Shown: positions 1-10,457 of the stretch, one piece after another
How the letters are laid out: each line of letters opens with the position of its first letter
Position numbering within the stretch: the first letter of the stretch is position 1
Assembly: GCA_010015745.1 (NCBI GenBank)
Contig: ML978159.1
Span: 62,001 to 126,000, forward strand
Direction of reading: 5' to 3'
DNA from: Setomelanomma holmii
Lineage: Eukaryota; Ascomycota; Dothideomycetes; Pleosporales; Phaeosphaeriaceae
Length of the DNA: 64,000 nt
The notes under the pieces: generated by a model
Database searches by the model: none
What the model was told of the DNA's origin: nothing
The model's input: the letters and a program-made list of their open reading frames with translations, nothing else
Translations under genes and position numbers: made by a program

Positions 1-84
1 ATAGCCACCGTAATATTACTGCTCTAAAGCTATCCACGCCTACGTAATCGCCTTTAAAGACGCATTTTCTGTTGTTTTCTAGCT

Positions 85-2868
85 ATGACCCGCAAAGGAG
101 CCCCCCAGGGAACTGCCAGGAAGCGCGCTGCTGCCCCAACAACTCCACCTGCGCCACCAAAGCGCCGCCGAGGAGGTAGAGGCACTGAAACGCAGCCTAT
201 TGAGGTGGAGGAGTCGCAGCTATCGCAGCTATCACAACTATCGCAGTCACAGTCGTTGCTATCATTTCGCCTGTCGCTGCGCAAAGCCCTGGCAGCAATC
301 CAGGCCACCAAGGCGCCCAGTTCGCCTACGCCGCCTGTATTCGAGGCGCTGCTCCGCGAAGCGCAAGATGAGGCGGATATCGTTGCGCCTGTTGCTAACA
401 GTGAAGTCGTAACAGCGACAACGGGCAAAATAGCAGGCGACGCTAACGCGTTTGAAGAACGCTTTGCAGATAACTCTAGTGGCATCAATTGGCAGCGGCT
501 GCGTGGCTATTGCGAGCCTGTAGCGACGCAGAAGCAGCGGAAAAGTTGGATATATTGCTACAGCTACCGCGTTACGTCGCTTAGTGACTCCTCGAGACTC
601 TAGTTTGTGTGCAAGTATTGCCATCAGCATAAGCTTATCAACGTTGGAGGCAGTGGTGTATTTAAGGTTACAAGGGCAACCAACTCAGCGGCGGCCCACC
701 TTGGCCTAAATATTCGCGGCCACAGGTATACAAAGGATGGTCCGAAATCAACGGTGCTCCCTGGTAGGCAGTTATTAATGCGACGGGTGATAGAGAAGGG
801 TGTACCTGTTTCCTAAAGAGTAGCTAACGCGATAGGTGGCTTCAACGTACAGCGCTTTCGACTTGCTGCTGTCCTCTGGCTTATCAATAATAACCACCCT
901 CTGCGCGAGTTTGAGACGCCAGCTTTCTGCGCGATAATCCAGTTTGCCAACCTAGAGGTGGCGGCAGCGCTATAGGTAAGTTATAACAGCGTTAGCACCT
1001 TTGTGATACGTCTATTCGACTACATGAAGCCTGCGGTTGTTAGCGCGTTGTCTGCGGCGCTTAGTAAGATCTATATTACCTTCAATAGGTGGACAACTAA
1101 AGGCGGCAAACGTGGCTTCTACAGAGTTGTAGCTTACTTTGCTGACAGTTGTGGAGTAATTAGAGACCTACCTATCGACCTACCGCAGCTCGCAGGCGCT
1201 CACACTGGCGAGCAGATAGCTGAGATTATTAACCGTACGCTTACGAGTTACAGTATCTCTTCCTTGAAGCTGGGGTACTTTGTATCCAACAATGCCACCT
1301 CTAACGATACAGCTATTACTGCGTTGGCGTGACAACACAGCTTTGATCCGCTCTATTGGCGACTCCGTTGCGGTCCTCATACGCTAAACCTCGTCGGCCA
1401 GTCAATTATATTTGGCAGCAACAAAGACGCGTACGACAACGCTGCCACAGCGGCGGACAACCTAGACGTAATTTAGCCCTCTCTCTTACCTTCTACTTAC
1501 CCTAGCAGTCACTGGGACCTGTTGCTTGCGAGACGTAAGCAGCAGCCACCGCAAGAAGCCGCTGGCCGCTGCTTACGTCTCGCAAGCAACAGCAAGCAGC
1601 AGCAGCAAGTAGCAACAGCCAACAAGTAAGCAGATAGAGCAGCAGTACATGGCAGAGTGGCGCAAACACGGCCCGTTAGGTGTACTGATTGATATTATCA
1701 ATTATATCAAAACGCCGCAGCAGTATGACCTTTTCCGTGACTTTCAACACACTGCGAATTGTGAGCTACCCGTCAGCGAGCAACAGACTATACTAGAGCT
1801 AGTAAAGCCTGTCGTTACGCGCTGGAACTCGTTCTTTAGCGCCTTTGAGCGCACCGTTAAACTCCACAGTGCCTTCAATGCCTACGCCTTTTACTACATT
1901 AATACGATCGCTGAAGCCGACGCGATCGCAACTGTTCGCGGCAACAAGCCCCCAAACGCGCCCACCTGGATGAGGTCAGGTGGGTATCAGCTGACTGGGC
2001 GGTGATAACTGAGTATATTGACGTCCTCCAGCCGCTAAAGGCGGCTACAGAACTGCTTGGAGGGCACAGTAGGCACGGTAGATTCGGCGCTATATATGAG
2101 ATTATACCAGTATTTAAGCACCTCCTTAAGCGCCTTGAGGAGGCCGCTGAGCTGTACGAAAACGTTAACTACGATGCCTATGACGAAGCTCCTGAAGATC
2201 ACCTTGTGATTAACATCAAATTAGCCTGGGATAAGGCGAACGCGTACTACAAGAAGCTCGACGACTCGCCCGCGTACTACGCCGCCGTCTGCCTCCATCC
2301 ATACTACAAGAACTACTGCGAGACTAGCTGGGCTGGCAAACCTGGGTGGCTTGAGGCTGCTAACGCTGGCTTTCAGCGGCTATAGGCGACGTACAAGGGG
2401 CCCTTACAGCAGTCATCTCGCCTAAAGGCGCCCGCTTCAAGCAGTATTAGCGACTCAATTGCTGCGATCGCTGACGCTAATCGCAACTGCAAGGAGGACC
2501 TTAATAAGTACAAACGCTAGAAGAGATACGAGCTAAAGTAGACGCAGGAGCAGTATGACAAGGGTCTTAATCCTGTAACGTACTGGTACGAGCTACGCCA
2601 AAAGTACCTGGAGTTGTCGCGCTTTGCGCTCGATATACTCACGATCCCAGCCTTAAGCTGCGACTGTGAGCGTATGTTTAGCGAGCTTGGTGACCTAGAG
2701 CCTAAGAGGCGTAATATGGGGCCACAATTGCTGGCGGCAATACAGCTAGTGAGGTCGTGGGTAAGAGCTGGCTTCAAGCCCCCAGGGGCGGGCGACGACG
2801 ACGACGTTACCGACGAGGGCATCACGATTCAATACAATATACGAGACTGGGACGCTCTACAGCACTAA
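85..2868 (+). pseudogene. decayed hAT-superfamily transposase
   Basis: This is the remnant of a cut-and-paste hAT transposase. One frame carries most of the protein but is broken by stops at about 601, 814, 973, 1330 and 1474, and the stretch 1649-2005 lies in another frame. In order I see a Pro/Lys/Arg-rich N-terminus from the ATG at 85, a degenerate BED-type zinc finger (CKYCHQHK near 607-640), the core region (DGWTTKGGKRGF-like block near 1085-1120, then GAHTG), the block PVVTRWNS near 1810-1830, and the C-terminal dimerisation region (PALSCDCERMFSELGD near 2647-2695). Order and spacing match the common fungal hAT transposases. It cannot make a full protein. The frame change falls beside a perfect palindrome at 1521-1590. 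The element abuts a HET pseudogene at about 3.04 kb, which suggests that it inserted there. Confidence 0.9.
1521..1590. repeat. perfect 23-bp inverted repeat inside the hAT remnant
   Basis: Arms 1521-1543 and 1568-1590 are exact reverse complements (23/23) around a 24-nt loop and could form a strong hairpin. It is followed by a CAG/AGC-rich stretch to about 1640. The transposase frame shifts across this region, so this looks like an inserted or locally rearranged segment rather than original coding sequence. Confidence 0.9.
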
Positions 2869-2906
2869 TCTAGGTATGGGAACGTCTATATACGATAACA
2901 ATCCGA

Positions 2907-3040
2907 TCAATCAAATCAATCAAACTGCAATCTAGACCCTCATTCACAATCACCAAATCAATCAATCTAATCAGAGCCTCCTAGCAACCTCAATCAATTC
3001 AATCTAATCTGAGACCCCAAAGTTGATTGATTTGATTGTT
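2907..3040. repeat. inverted repeat at the hAT/HET boundary
   Basis: A 16-bp core CAATCAAATCAATCAA at about 2908-2923 recurs as its reverse complement at about 3023-3038. The space between is rich in further TCAATC motifs. It sits after the transposase stop, where subterminal repeats of a hAT element are expected. The exact element end and target duplication could not be fixed. Confidence 0.55.
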
Positions 3041-4552
3041 GATAACTGTGGTGACGCTGGATGACTCAATCCCAACAGGAGATGCTGAGAATTTACTACT
3101 CGTATGATTCAATAGGAATGGACTCCTCCGAAACGTCCAGTCAGGAACCCAAGACATGCTTGGTGGTTTTGACTCTGATCGGCTCTCAACTAGAGACATG
3201 GCCATCACTTCAATACTTCCAGCTAGTTCTGCATTAGTTTGCCTCACGTTGCGGTAGTCCAGTAGCATCGTATGTGCTGAAGTGACCAGTGATATGAAAG
3301 AGAAGTTGGAGTCTTGATCGCGTGTTGCACTTAATTGACAGTTCTGTTTGGCGATCAATACTCCCTCAAAGGACAGTCTCCGTCTCATGGGCGACTGAAA
3401 TCTGCTCCGTAGGTATCTCGAAGTGAGAACGTTCAGCAGGCCAGCAGATGGAAGCCAAGATGTGATGGAGAAGAGGAAACCAGCCTCCAGAACGGCGCAG
3501 AAGTCGTCCCACAGCAGCGTCGCCCCATCGGCGTTGCAGGATCAAGTTATTCCCGTAGATCCAATCAAATATGATACCAGCTCTTCTGTCAGAAGTGAGA
3601 GGACAGAGCAGACATGAAGGAAGCAGAAGGTTGTTGTATTCAGAGAGCTACAGAGAGCGATTATATACACAACCACGATGAGTAAGCGAGTGACAAAGAG
3701 TCACGTGAGAGATGCAGTTCACATGTACCTTGTGAACTGAGATGCCAGGCTGACACCTTCATTGAAGTCAGACACCAAACTTGATAAGCGTTTACTTGTT
3801 ACTACGAGCCTTTGGAAGTATGGGAGGTCCAGGAACTCATTTAGCTCCAACCATGCAGCTTGATCCTCAAAGAGACCTAATTTCTAATACTTCGCCAGTG
3901 TCGACGTGGTAATCCTCGTGGTGGAATGGTATAAGTCAGGCTCTGCGATAGGGCTGTATCCTTCCAAAGAGGACTTTCCTGTATCACGGATAATCTTGAT
4001 CAGGGCTGAGATCTTGGATGACAAAGGCGCTCCAATGAAACAAGTCATACGTGTTGCTTCTGCACAGATCGGGACTGCCATAGACCAATGCAACAGGTCC
4101 TCTTCTGAATTTGTTGGGTCCACGGAAAACTGATCGATCCAGAATAGCTGCCACGGATTCTGTTCCCTTAGCTTTGACAGAGCGCATTTGAGATTGTCCG
4201 TCGTCCGTATACGATGACCGTTGCACATAACCCAAGGAGGGCGCTCAATTGGACTTCCCCATAGTAATGAAATAGTCTCGAACGCTGGACTCGATGCAAG
4301 GTCCACGATGCGGAACTCAATGTCAATGGTCGGCTCCCAGGACATAGTCTCTGGAAGTATCTGTACCAGCCGGACATAGTTCCTCGCAGGGAGAGGAGTG
4401 TGCCGGAAACTCGTGTAGGCCATGCTCCGATCCGACAGCTTAGGGTCTTGAGCACACACCTCGTAGCGAAGGAAACAGCGCTGGGGATGATTCGCAAGCT
4501 CGAGTCGAAAGTTGAGGTTTGAGAAGCTAAGATCAAGCTTCCGGGCGGTTAG
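3041..4552 (-). pseudogene. HET-domain (heterokaryon incompatibility) gene, broken
   Basis: HET proteins act in non-self recognition in ascomycetes. Reading 4552 to 3884 gives the N-terminal HET core: LLWGSP for the usual SYVWG, then ICNG/NL..AL..LR-like and LFWIDQFSVDPTN for the usual LWIDAICINQ. An in-frame TAG at 3884-3886 interrupts it, and the same frame continues with a stretch matching the HET 'W.LNE.L..P.F' block to about 3800. HET-like sequence resumes near 3560 (ATLLWDDFCAVLEA), and 3388-3045 carries LLDYRN and SWVPDW, the usual post-HET motif. An unrelated insert of about 190 bp lies between. The 3' end runs into hAT-type sequence and the 5' end stops at a MITE, so no ATG of the gene is left in place. 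It is certainly non-functional as drawn. Confidence 0.85.
3587..3774. mobile_element. possible solo LTR inside the HET pseudogene
   Basis: This 188-bp stretch begins TGTCAGA and ends TCAGACA (short TG...CA inverted ends), holds a TATA-like site (near 3661-3668) and splits the HET reading frame where the protein family has no insertion. I did not find a matching 5-bp target duplication, so boundaries and identity are uncertain. Confidence 0.3.
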
Positions 4553-4714
4553 CACAGTCCGCAACAAGCAAGTCAATCCGTTCACCTTCAGAGACCCACT
4601 TACCTATCTAGGTAGGACTTAAGCCTCTATAGGCAACTACTAGGCTCAAATAAGTAATCACTCAAGTCAAGCCAGACCTTCTGAGCCCCACTTAATTGCT
4701 TGTTGCGGAGTCTG
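4553..4714 (+). mobile_element. MITE copy 1 (hAT-type, 162 bp)
   Basis: A non-coding element with terminal inverted repeats CACAGTCCGCAACAAGCAA (left) and CAGACTCCGCAACAAGCAA (right, reverse complemented), 17/19 identical. A second copy at 10458-10619 in the opposite orientation is the same length and differs at 3 of 162 positions. Its flanks are GCGGTTAG on the left (4545-4552) and CGGATTGG on the right (4715-4722). These do not match each other, but each matches, as reverse complement, one flank of copy 2 (see findings). It cuts off the 5' side of the HET gene. Confidence 0.9.
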
Positions 4715-4930
4715 CGGATTGGAAGAACGAAGTTTACTTCACTGCAGTCATGTGGACTTTCTGTCTGCCATCTTGCAATCACGGGACGAGATGACAGGAG
4801 TAGAAATTATGTTCTGACTAGTATAAGTGTCCGTCTTCTGAGTTTCCTATGGCAAGTTAGCATGTACGAAAACCTAGACTTGAGATAGCAAACATACCAT
4901 GTATGCTTTCCAATCGCTCGATAATCCACA
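4715..4930. other. inter-element spacer, no gene seen
   Basis: This stretch lies between MITE copy 1 and the 3' end of the broken secreted-protein gene. It has no convincing reading frame. It is the left end of the inverted block, so its present neighbour, the HET pseudogene, is not its original neighbour. Confidence 0.6.
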
Positions 4931-5823
4931 TCAATTCGCCTCTCCAACTGAACCCACATCCGCAACACCAGCGACATAATCCACACTCGGCAACTTCACA
5001 CTTCCAGACCTCACCGCATCCGTCTCCAACCCATCATACCCAGCCGCCCCCTTCTGATCTTTAACATCCCCATCTTTCAATCATACTCCCGCCAGCAACT
5101 CTTCCACCTCCTTACAATTCAAATCATCACACGGCACATCACACCAACTTCCTGGATTGATATACACCGTGACATCTCCCAGCCCCTCGTTGCCCCTATA
5201 TGCCTGTCGTGCCGCCACGACCCTTTCATACCGAGGTTTTTACACACGCAGTACCCGCCTGTGCAGACTGCAGTTGGACCGCATGTATTCCACGCGTAAC
5301 TAGCTGAAGATGAACACTTCTCCAGCGGACAGTTTGCGTTCCCATCGTCTTCGGGCTGTGTGCTACTATCCGCACTGCCCACGTCCGGAGTTGTGGAAAC
5401 AGCGCCCGGCTCACTACTACTCCCATCACCCCCACCCCATACCGGAATCTGGGGTCGTCGACAGCTATAATCGCGTGGACACTTACGGCAATCAAGATGC
5501 AATTGCGGACATGCGCTCAGTATACTGTCCTCGTTATCCGTCATTTGCGAGCGCCCGCTGTCGTCCCAGGGCGAGACGCCGCTGCTGGGATAGGGCGAGT
5601 CGAGGTTGGATGCCGGGGACCGGGGTGGGGGGAGGAATTCTTTGGGGAAGTCGATTGTGATGGGCGAAGGACCTGTGGTCAGACTTGGGTCAAAGTCATC
5701 TTGTGTATTGCGCTTCTGTGGGTAGGATAAGGGTGTGTCGCAGTTGTAGGTGATGTATGGACCGATGCATGTTGCGTGAGTTGCGATGGGGAGGGAAGCG
5801 AAGAGCGTGAGGGTGAGTAGCAT
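4931..5823 (-). pseudogene. secreted Cys-containing protein gene with frameshift and stop
   Basis: The ATG at 5823 starts a hydrophobic signal peptide (MLLTLTLFASLPIATHA), then a Pro/Ser-rich linker and a Cys-rich part (CPLEKC, CGPTAVCTGGYCVCKNLG). Near 5218-5225 the frame must shift by one base: the open frame from 5823 runs on into unrelated sequence and stops at 5119, while another frame continues sensibly (GLGDVTVYINPGSWCDVPCD, then LNCKEVEELL). Adding one G to the GGG run would rejoin them. A TGA at 5081-5083 then interrupts a frame that stays open to a stop at 4931, where a Trp codon would fit. I infer an extracellular protein of unknown function, now broken or mis-sequenced. I do not recognise a named family. 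Confidence 0.6.
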
Positions 5824-6123
5824 TGCGATTTGAAGTCAGACTTGTGGAAGCTGTAGGGGCTGTAAATGAAACAAGACAAGATGGAAATGATGGGCAAACA
5901 AGAGGTGGTGCCAACTGATGTCGTACAACAAGGAGCGGAATGTGCTGAATCGTAACAACCACGTTGCTGGAATGAAGAACACGTAATCTCGTGATCATGC
6001 CATAACTCATAAGCTGAAATCAAATCCGAGCCTGTATTTCCCGTATCTTGGTATGGTTGCTATTACTCGTCTCGCCATCCCTCGTTAATCTCAGCGTAGA
6101 AAAGATCAAGCATGGTAGCATGT

Positions 6124-6915
6124 TTACCATTTCTCAACGGCAGGCCTCAAATCGATCTCCCATGTAAAGTTCGTCTTAGGCTGTGTATGAAGCCACCAGT
6201 AGTCATTTGCAATCTATGATTGTTAGCTCGGCTCTTGTGGGCTTTTCACTTCACGACTTACCCCGTCTGCGCTCAGCTTGGCTTCCGGACCCAAGTCTTT
6301 CAACCACTCCTTCGTCCTGGGAATATCGATCACGCCGTCGATAATCGCATGTGCAACATGCACGCCTTGTGGTCCAAATTCCCTCGCTAGACTTTGGCTA
6401 AGCGCTCGCAACGCCCACTTGCCCGTCGAGAAGGACGCCATTTGTGCATTGCTCTTCACACTCGCCGTAGCGCCCGTGAAGATAAGCGACGGAGGATGCT
6501 CAGAGTTCTGCTTGACGCCATTCAACAACAGCGGCAGGAATGACTGGCTGAACAAGATTCCACCCGTGGCACTGACTCCCAAGCTCTGCGCAAAGACTTC
6601 AGGCGGGATCTCGAGGAATGGCTTCCTCAAGAAGCCACCTGACGCATTGAAGATGGCTGCAGCCGCGCCGACATCATTTCCAAACTCTTTCTTGATGGTG
6701 TCAACGGCGTTCTTGAGACTTGATGCATCAGATACATCAGTGCTGATGCCGAGGGCTTTGCCTCCAGAGGAGTTGATCTCGTCGGCCAGCGATTCAAAGT
6801 TCTCGGGTTTGCGGGCAAGGAGGACAACTGGGTAGGTCTTTGCGAACTTGCGGGCGACTGAGGCACCTGTGCCGGGGCCGACTCCGGCGACGACAGCGAC
6901 GAGCTTTGATGCCAT
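6124..6915 (-). CDS. atypical short-chain dehydrogenase/reductase
   Basis: Exons 6915-6262 and 6213-6124 (GTAAGT...ATAG intron, 48 nt) give 247 aa. A Rossmann glycine motif GVGPGTG lies at residues 11-17 and an NASGG block at about 90-94, so it should bind NAD(P)H. The usual catalytic YxxxK is replaced by F162-S-T-G-K166, and the residue 13 before it is not Ser (FTGAT at 146-150). Family knowledge: a subgroup of bacterial and fungal SDRs has Phe at this place. The substrate is unknown, and classical Tyr-based oxidoreductase chemistry is doubtful. The last 29 residues (IANDYWWLHTQP...) come from the second exon. The ATG at 6915 was chosen because the glycine motif follows at once; the frame upstream is open but has no support. 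Confidence 0.9.
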
Positions 6916-7248
6916 GATGGTGATTATATTGGTGGTAAGTGGTGTGGTTTGTATGAAGTTTGGTGTTGTCAATGTTGGTGCAAAAAGGACAATACAACAA
7001 CGTTGCACCCTTATACTTCGGAAGCTGCACCTCGGATTATGTTTAGTAACCACAGTGTGATGTAATACTGGGGACGAATTGCGAGAATGCGGAGTTAGCA
7101 AGCAGCGAAGCACGTCATGATTAATAAGCGCCCCTCAAACATGTGTATGCAGGTGGCCGTCGAGTGTGGGTGGTGCATGTCGTGCGTCATTACCGTTTTC
7201 GCTATCTAGTAACATTTCATTTCTCATCAAGTCGCGACGTTGGGCTGT

Positions 7249-8314
7249 CTATGCACTGCCTGCCCTGCCGACTTGGATCATCTCACCTGTTGGCTTATCA
7301 TCGCTCCTCAAGACTGCCCAGCTTGTGCCATCTGCCTTTGCCAGGGTCAGCTCGAGCTTTGTGCCTAGTATCCTGAACTTGCTTTCCTCTGGCTTGATGG
7401 TTGCGAAAAGGGGAAACTCGGTCTGGTAGCGCTTATTGTCGGTTGTTTGCAAATCGAGGTTGACGAGGTTCGGCTTGAAGTCAACAACAGCACTTGCCTT
7501 GTCGATCTTCTTCAGATAAAGCGAGGCGACGACAGTGACTGCAGTCTGGTAGTAATCGTGCCTGACATGGTGTTAGCTACGGAACCTGGAGCACATCTGT
7601 CAAGCACGCTTACCGAACAGTCTCAAGTTTCTCTTCTCCACCCTTGTCCTTCTTGCCGCTGCCAACAAACAGATGCCTTTCCTTGGTCTTGCAGCCCTCG
7701 ATGTTCATGAACTGGTCGAATTCCAGCACCCTCCTCTTACAGCAACTCCAGCCTTTGCTTCCCTCGTGGAAGATGGGCGCGCCTGGGTGATGCACACACT
7801 GCTCGCCTTCTCTATCTCCACATTTGTGTGTAGCGCCGCATCCTTTCCTCCTGCAGGTCATACCCTCCTTCAGTGCTATGGTCGGATCATCGTCTTCGGA
7901 CTCTGGCGGCAGTGCTGGCGAGGCTGGAGCTTGAGGCGCAGCTTGTGCGGTTGGCATGCGGGGCGCTGGAGCTGGCAGCGACTCTTGGAGTGAGCCAAGG
8001 TTCACCTGAGTGCCATTGGCAATGTCTGGCGTCTCTGTCGGCTCTGTCGCGGGCGTGTTCTTAACGTCCGAGTGTTTGCCTGTTGTGCATGGCTCAATGG
8101 CCATGAATTCTTCAAAGGTCAAGACGCGAGGTTTGCAGCACTTCCAGCCTGCACCGATCCATCAGCGGCAACTTCTATGGTTGTAGTACCGAAGCGATGC
8201 GCACCCACCTTTCTGCCCCTCGTGGAAGACGGGCGGGCCTGGGTGGTAGACACATTCCCCGTCCTCGTTCTCGTATACCTTTTCGCAGCCTTTGTGCACG
8301 CACTTCTTCGCCAT
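7249..8314 (-). CDS. CHORD and CS domain protein (RAR1/CHORDC1 type co-chaperone)
   Basis: Exons 8314-8209, 8148-7614 and 7561-7249 give 317 aa. Two CHORD zinc-binding domains are plain: residues about 5-60 (CVHKGCEKVY ... YHPGPPVFHEGQKGWKCC) and about 134-193 (CRRKGCGATHKC ... HHPGAPIFHEGSKGWSCC). A Pro/Ala-rich linker separates them, and a CS (p23-like) domain follows at about 213-300, ending with SWAVLRSDDKP. Proteins with this layout bind Hsp90 and Sgt1 and help client stability; the Aspergillus homologue has been called ChpA. It is cytosolic, with no signal peptide. It starts 263 bp from the divergent glutaredoxin-like gene and probably shares its promoter. Confidence 0.95.
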
Positions 8315-8577
8315 TCTCGTGGATTACTGATTATGCAGAACGAGTGTCGGGTTCGCACAATGGTTCAATTCGCGTCGCAGCCTCTCCAGACTTATTCGAG
8401 GACGCCGAATATTCTGGAAGTCGCGGTACGTCAGAGCACTAGCGCGGCAGAACACGAAGCTTATTTTGGCGGTGAGACTTCACTTTCCTCTCTTGCGTTG
8501 CCCTGCAGATTTCAGGCACTGGAGGCCAGCGGCATGCTTCCATCTACACTCCCTCTCTTTCAAAGGCTGACCAGACC
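8315..8577. promoter_or_regulatory. shared divergent promoter region (CHORD / glutaredoxin-like)
   Basis: This is the whole 263-bp space between the two ATGs of oppositely oriented genes, so it must carry both promoters. No clear TATA box was seen. Confidence 0.6.
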
Positions 8578-8942
8578 ATGTTCCGGGTAACATCCCGACT
8601 GCTTGATTGTCGCATCACCTTCTTCACTCGAAGTCCGTGCGGGCTATGCGACACTGCGAAGGCCGTCGTCCAGCGTGTAAATGCGAAGAGGTCCTTGAAG
8701 TATCATGAGATCAATGTTATGGAGCCAGGGCAGGAGAAGTGGAAAAGTCTGTATGAGTTTGACACGCCAGTGGTAGGCTTCCAATCACATCTCTATCCGC
8801 TACGAGCGAGTACCTGAGTGTCGAGCAGATCCACATTGACAAGGCCAACGCCCCAGAAACCACACCTTCATCTTTGAAGCTCATGCATCGTTTCAGCGAG
8901 GACCAGGTTCTGGCAACGATGGATGCGGCTGAAGCATCTTGA
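8578..8942 (+). CDS. glutaredoxin-like protein (DUF836 type)
   Basis: Exons 8578-8772 and 8829-8942 (GTAGGC...GCAG intron, 56 nt) give 102 aa. A thioredoxin-fold redox motif C21-G-L-C24 follows a first beta strand (RITFFTRSPCGLC). The cis-proline loop T63-P64-V is completed across the splice site (DTPV|IHID). Length and layout fit the small glutaredoxin-like family that includes yeast YDR286C, whose function is not settled. There is a short N-terminal Arg-containing stretch but no strong targeting signal. Divergent from the CHORD gene. Confidence 0.88.
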
Positions 8943-9181
8943 GGCTGTCTTCGTTGCCTCCATGCAAATTTGATCGCATTACCGCTTTGTGGCAGTCCAA
9001 ATAGAGGCACTTTTCACAGCCATTGTGCTTCGCAATCGCTCTTGTTCAAATCAGTTCCTGATCTGGTATCCCGCGCGAACGAGTCGCGCTCGCCCAAGCC
9101 TCGGGACAGAGCCGCAATGTTACTCCTAGCGTATCAAAGTGTGGGGTAGCTTGTGAGGGGTACCAACAGCTCTACAACACG

Positions 9182-10240
9182 ATGACCATGTCACACCTCA
9201 TACATCGAATAGTGTCCCCAAAGCCTGCGCTTTCAGCTAGCAATTTTGCCGCTCGTGCGTTCCAGCAACTCAATACCCCTTACAATCGACATCTTCTCCA
9301 CGCTAGAACCATGAACACTCTTCAAGAAGCAAGCAAGGTGTACAAGGCCTTCAAGAAAGGTGGCCCGAGTTTCGGAGGATGGCAGGTGCGTCTATCTCGA
9401 TCAACCCTCATGTTCGTTTACTCACAGGAGGACATAGATGCTTCCAGGCACGAATCATTCTCGAGCCATTGCTCGCTCTGGGTTGGACTGGGTGTGTGTC
9501 GATTGCGAGCACGGCAACATTGATGGTACAACATTCCAACAAGACCAAGTAGAAGAAGATGCTAACATTTGACAGACGGTGCAATGCACGAGGCCGTGGT
9601 GGCTATAGCAAAAGAAGGCGTAAGCCCCCTCGTTCGTATAGCAGCAAACGAAGCCTGGATGGTCAAGCGAGCCCTTGACTGTGGTGCCCATGGTATCGTA
9701 GTTCCTCTAATCTACACTGTGGACGACGCAAAACGACTTGCAGCATCTGCCAAGTTTCCTCCAGAAGGACACCGAGGCTTTGGCTCACCGTTGCCACTAC
9801 AATGTTTCAACGACGAGCCCTTGACCTATTACCTGCAAAACGCAAATTCAACTCTCATTACCATTGTGCAGATTGAGACGGCGTCTGCACTGGAACACGT
9901 GCGCGAGATTGCCGCTATACCAGGCGTCGACTGTCTGCTCATTGGACCCTTTGATTTGGGCAACAACATTGGAAGGCCGATATTGGGCGAAATGCATCAA
10001 GAACTCAAGGACGCGATCGAGAAGATCAAAGATGCGGCGCACGCTGAGGGCAAGAAGGTTGGCATCTACACGAATAGCGGCAAACAGGCCCGAGAATACG
10101 CCGAACGGGGATTCGATATGATCTCCATCTTGACCGATCAGATGGCCGTCACGGCTGCTTTTGCGCAGAGTCTTGCTGTTGCAAGCGGGAAAGCTGCGGG
10201 TAGCGGTGATAATAGTGTCAAGGGATACGATGGAAAATGA
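9182..10240 (+). CDS. HpcH/HpaI-family aldolase
   Basis: Exons 9182-9385, 9438-9525 and 9576-10240 give 318 aa. The family cleaves 2-keto-3-deoxy acids to pyruvate and an aldehyde using a divalent metal. Visible are the catalytic-base region D90-C-E-H93-G, the metal-binding Glu in QIETASALE (E198) and the metal-binding Asp in IGPFDLG (D224), plus an Arg in HRGFG. The first 43 residues are rich in Arg, Ser and Ala with few acids and look like a mitochondrial presequence; a second Met at 44 (MNTLQEAS) could start a cytosolic form. The substrate cannot be named from sequence. It is the last gene inside the inverted block. Confidence 0.93.
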
Positions 10241-10457
10241 GCGAAGTTGATGGCGCTAGATGTTTCGAAGATGATAGATCAGCGTGTGGCATACATTTGC
10301 ATGCACGTGGCGAGTTTTCGTACTAATCTTTCGCATTGTCCATAATGAGAAAGTAGTGCCATTGAGCACGATGTGAGCATTGCGTTTCCCTGCTTCGCTT
10401 ATGGTGTCTGTGCCTTGATGACGGGGCTCTGCATCTGCATCCGTGATTTCTAACCGC
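10241..10457. other. spacer at right end of the inverted block
   Basis: No gene seen; 3' flank of the aldolase gene. If the inversion described in the findings is undone, this DNA would sit directly upstream of the HET gene and could hold its lost 5' part or promoter. I could not identify a coding exon with confidence. Confidence 0.5.

Noticed and set aside
5081..5083. RIP (repeat-induced point mutation) as cause of the TGA stop
   Set aside because: RIP changes CpA to TpA and would turn TGG into TAG, not TGA; the gene is also single-copy here.
6278..6835. 185-aa plus-strand frame
   Set aside because: Antisense of the SDR coding exon.
7249..10240. A functional operon-like redox or chaperone cluster (CHORD, glutaredoxin-like, aldolase)
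   Set aside because: Different strands, separate promoters and unrelated pathways; only the CHORD/glutaredoxin promoter is shared.
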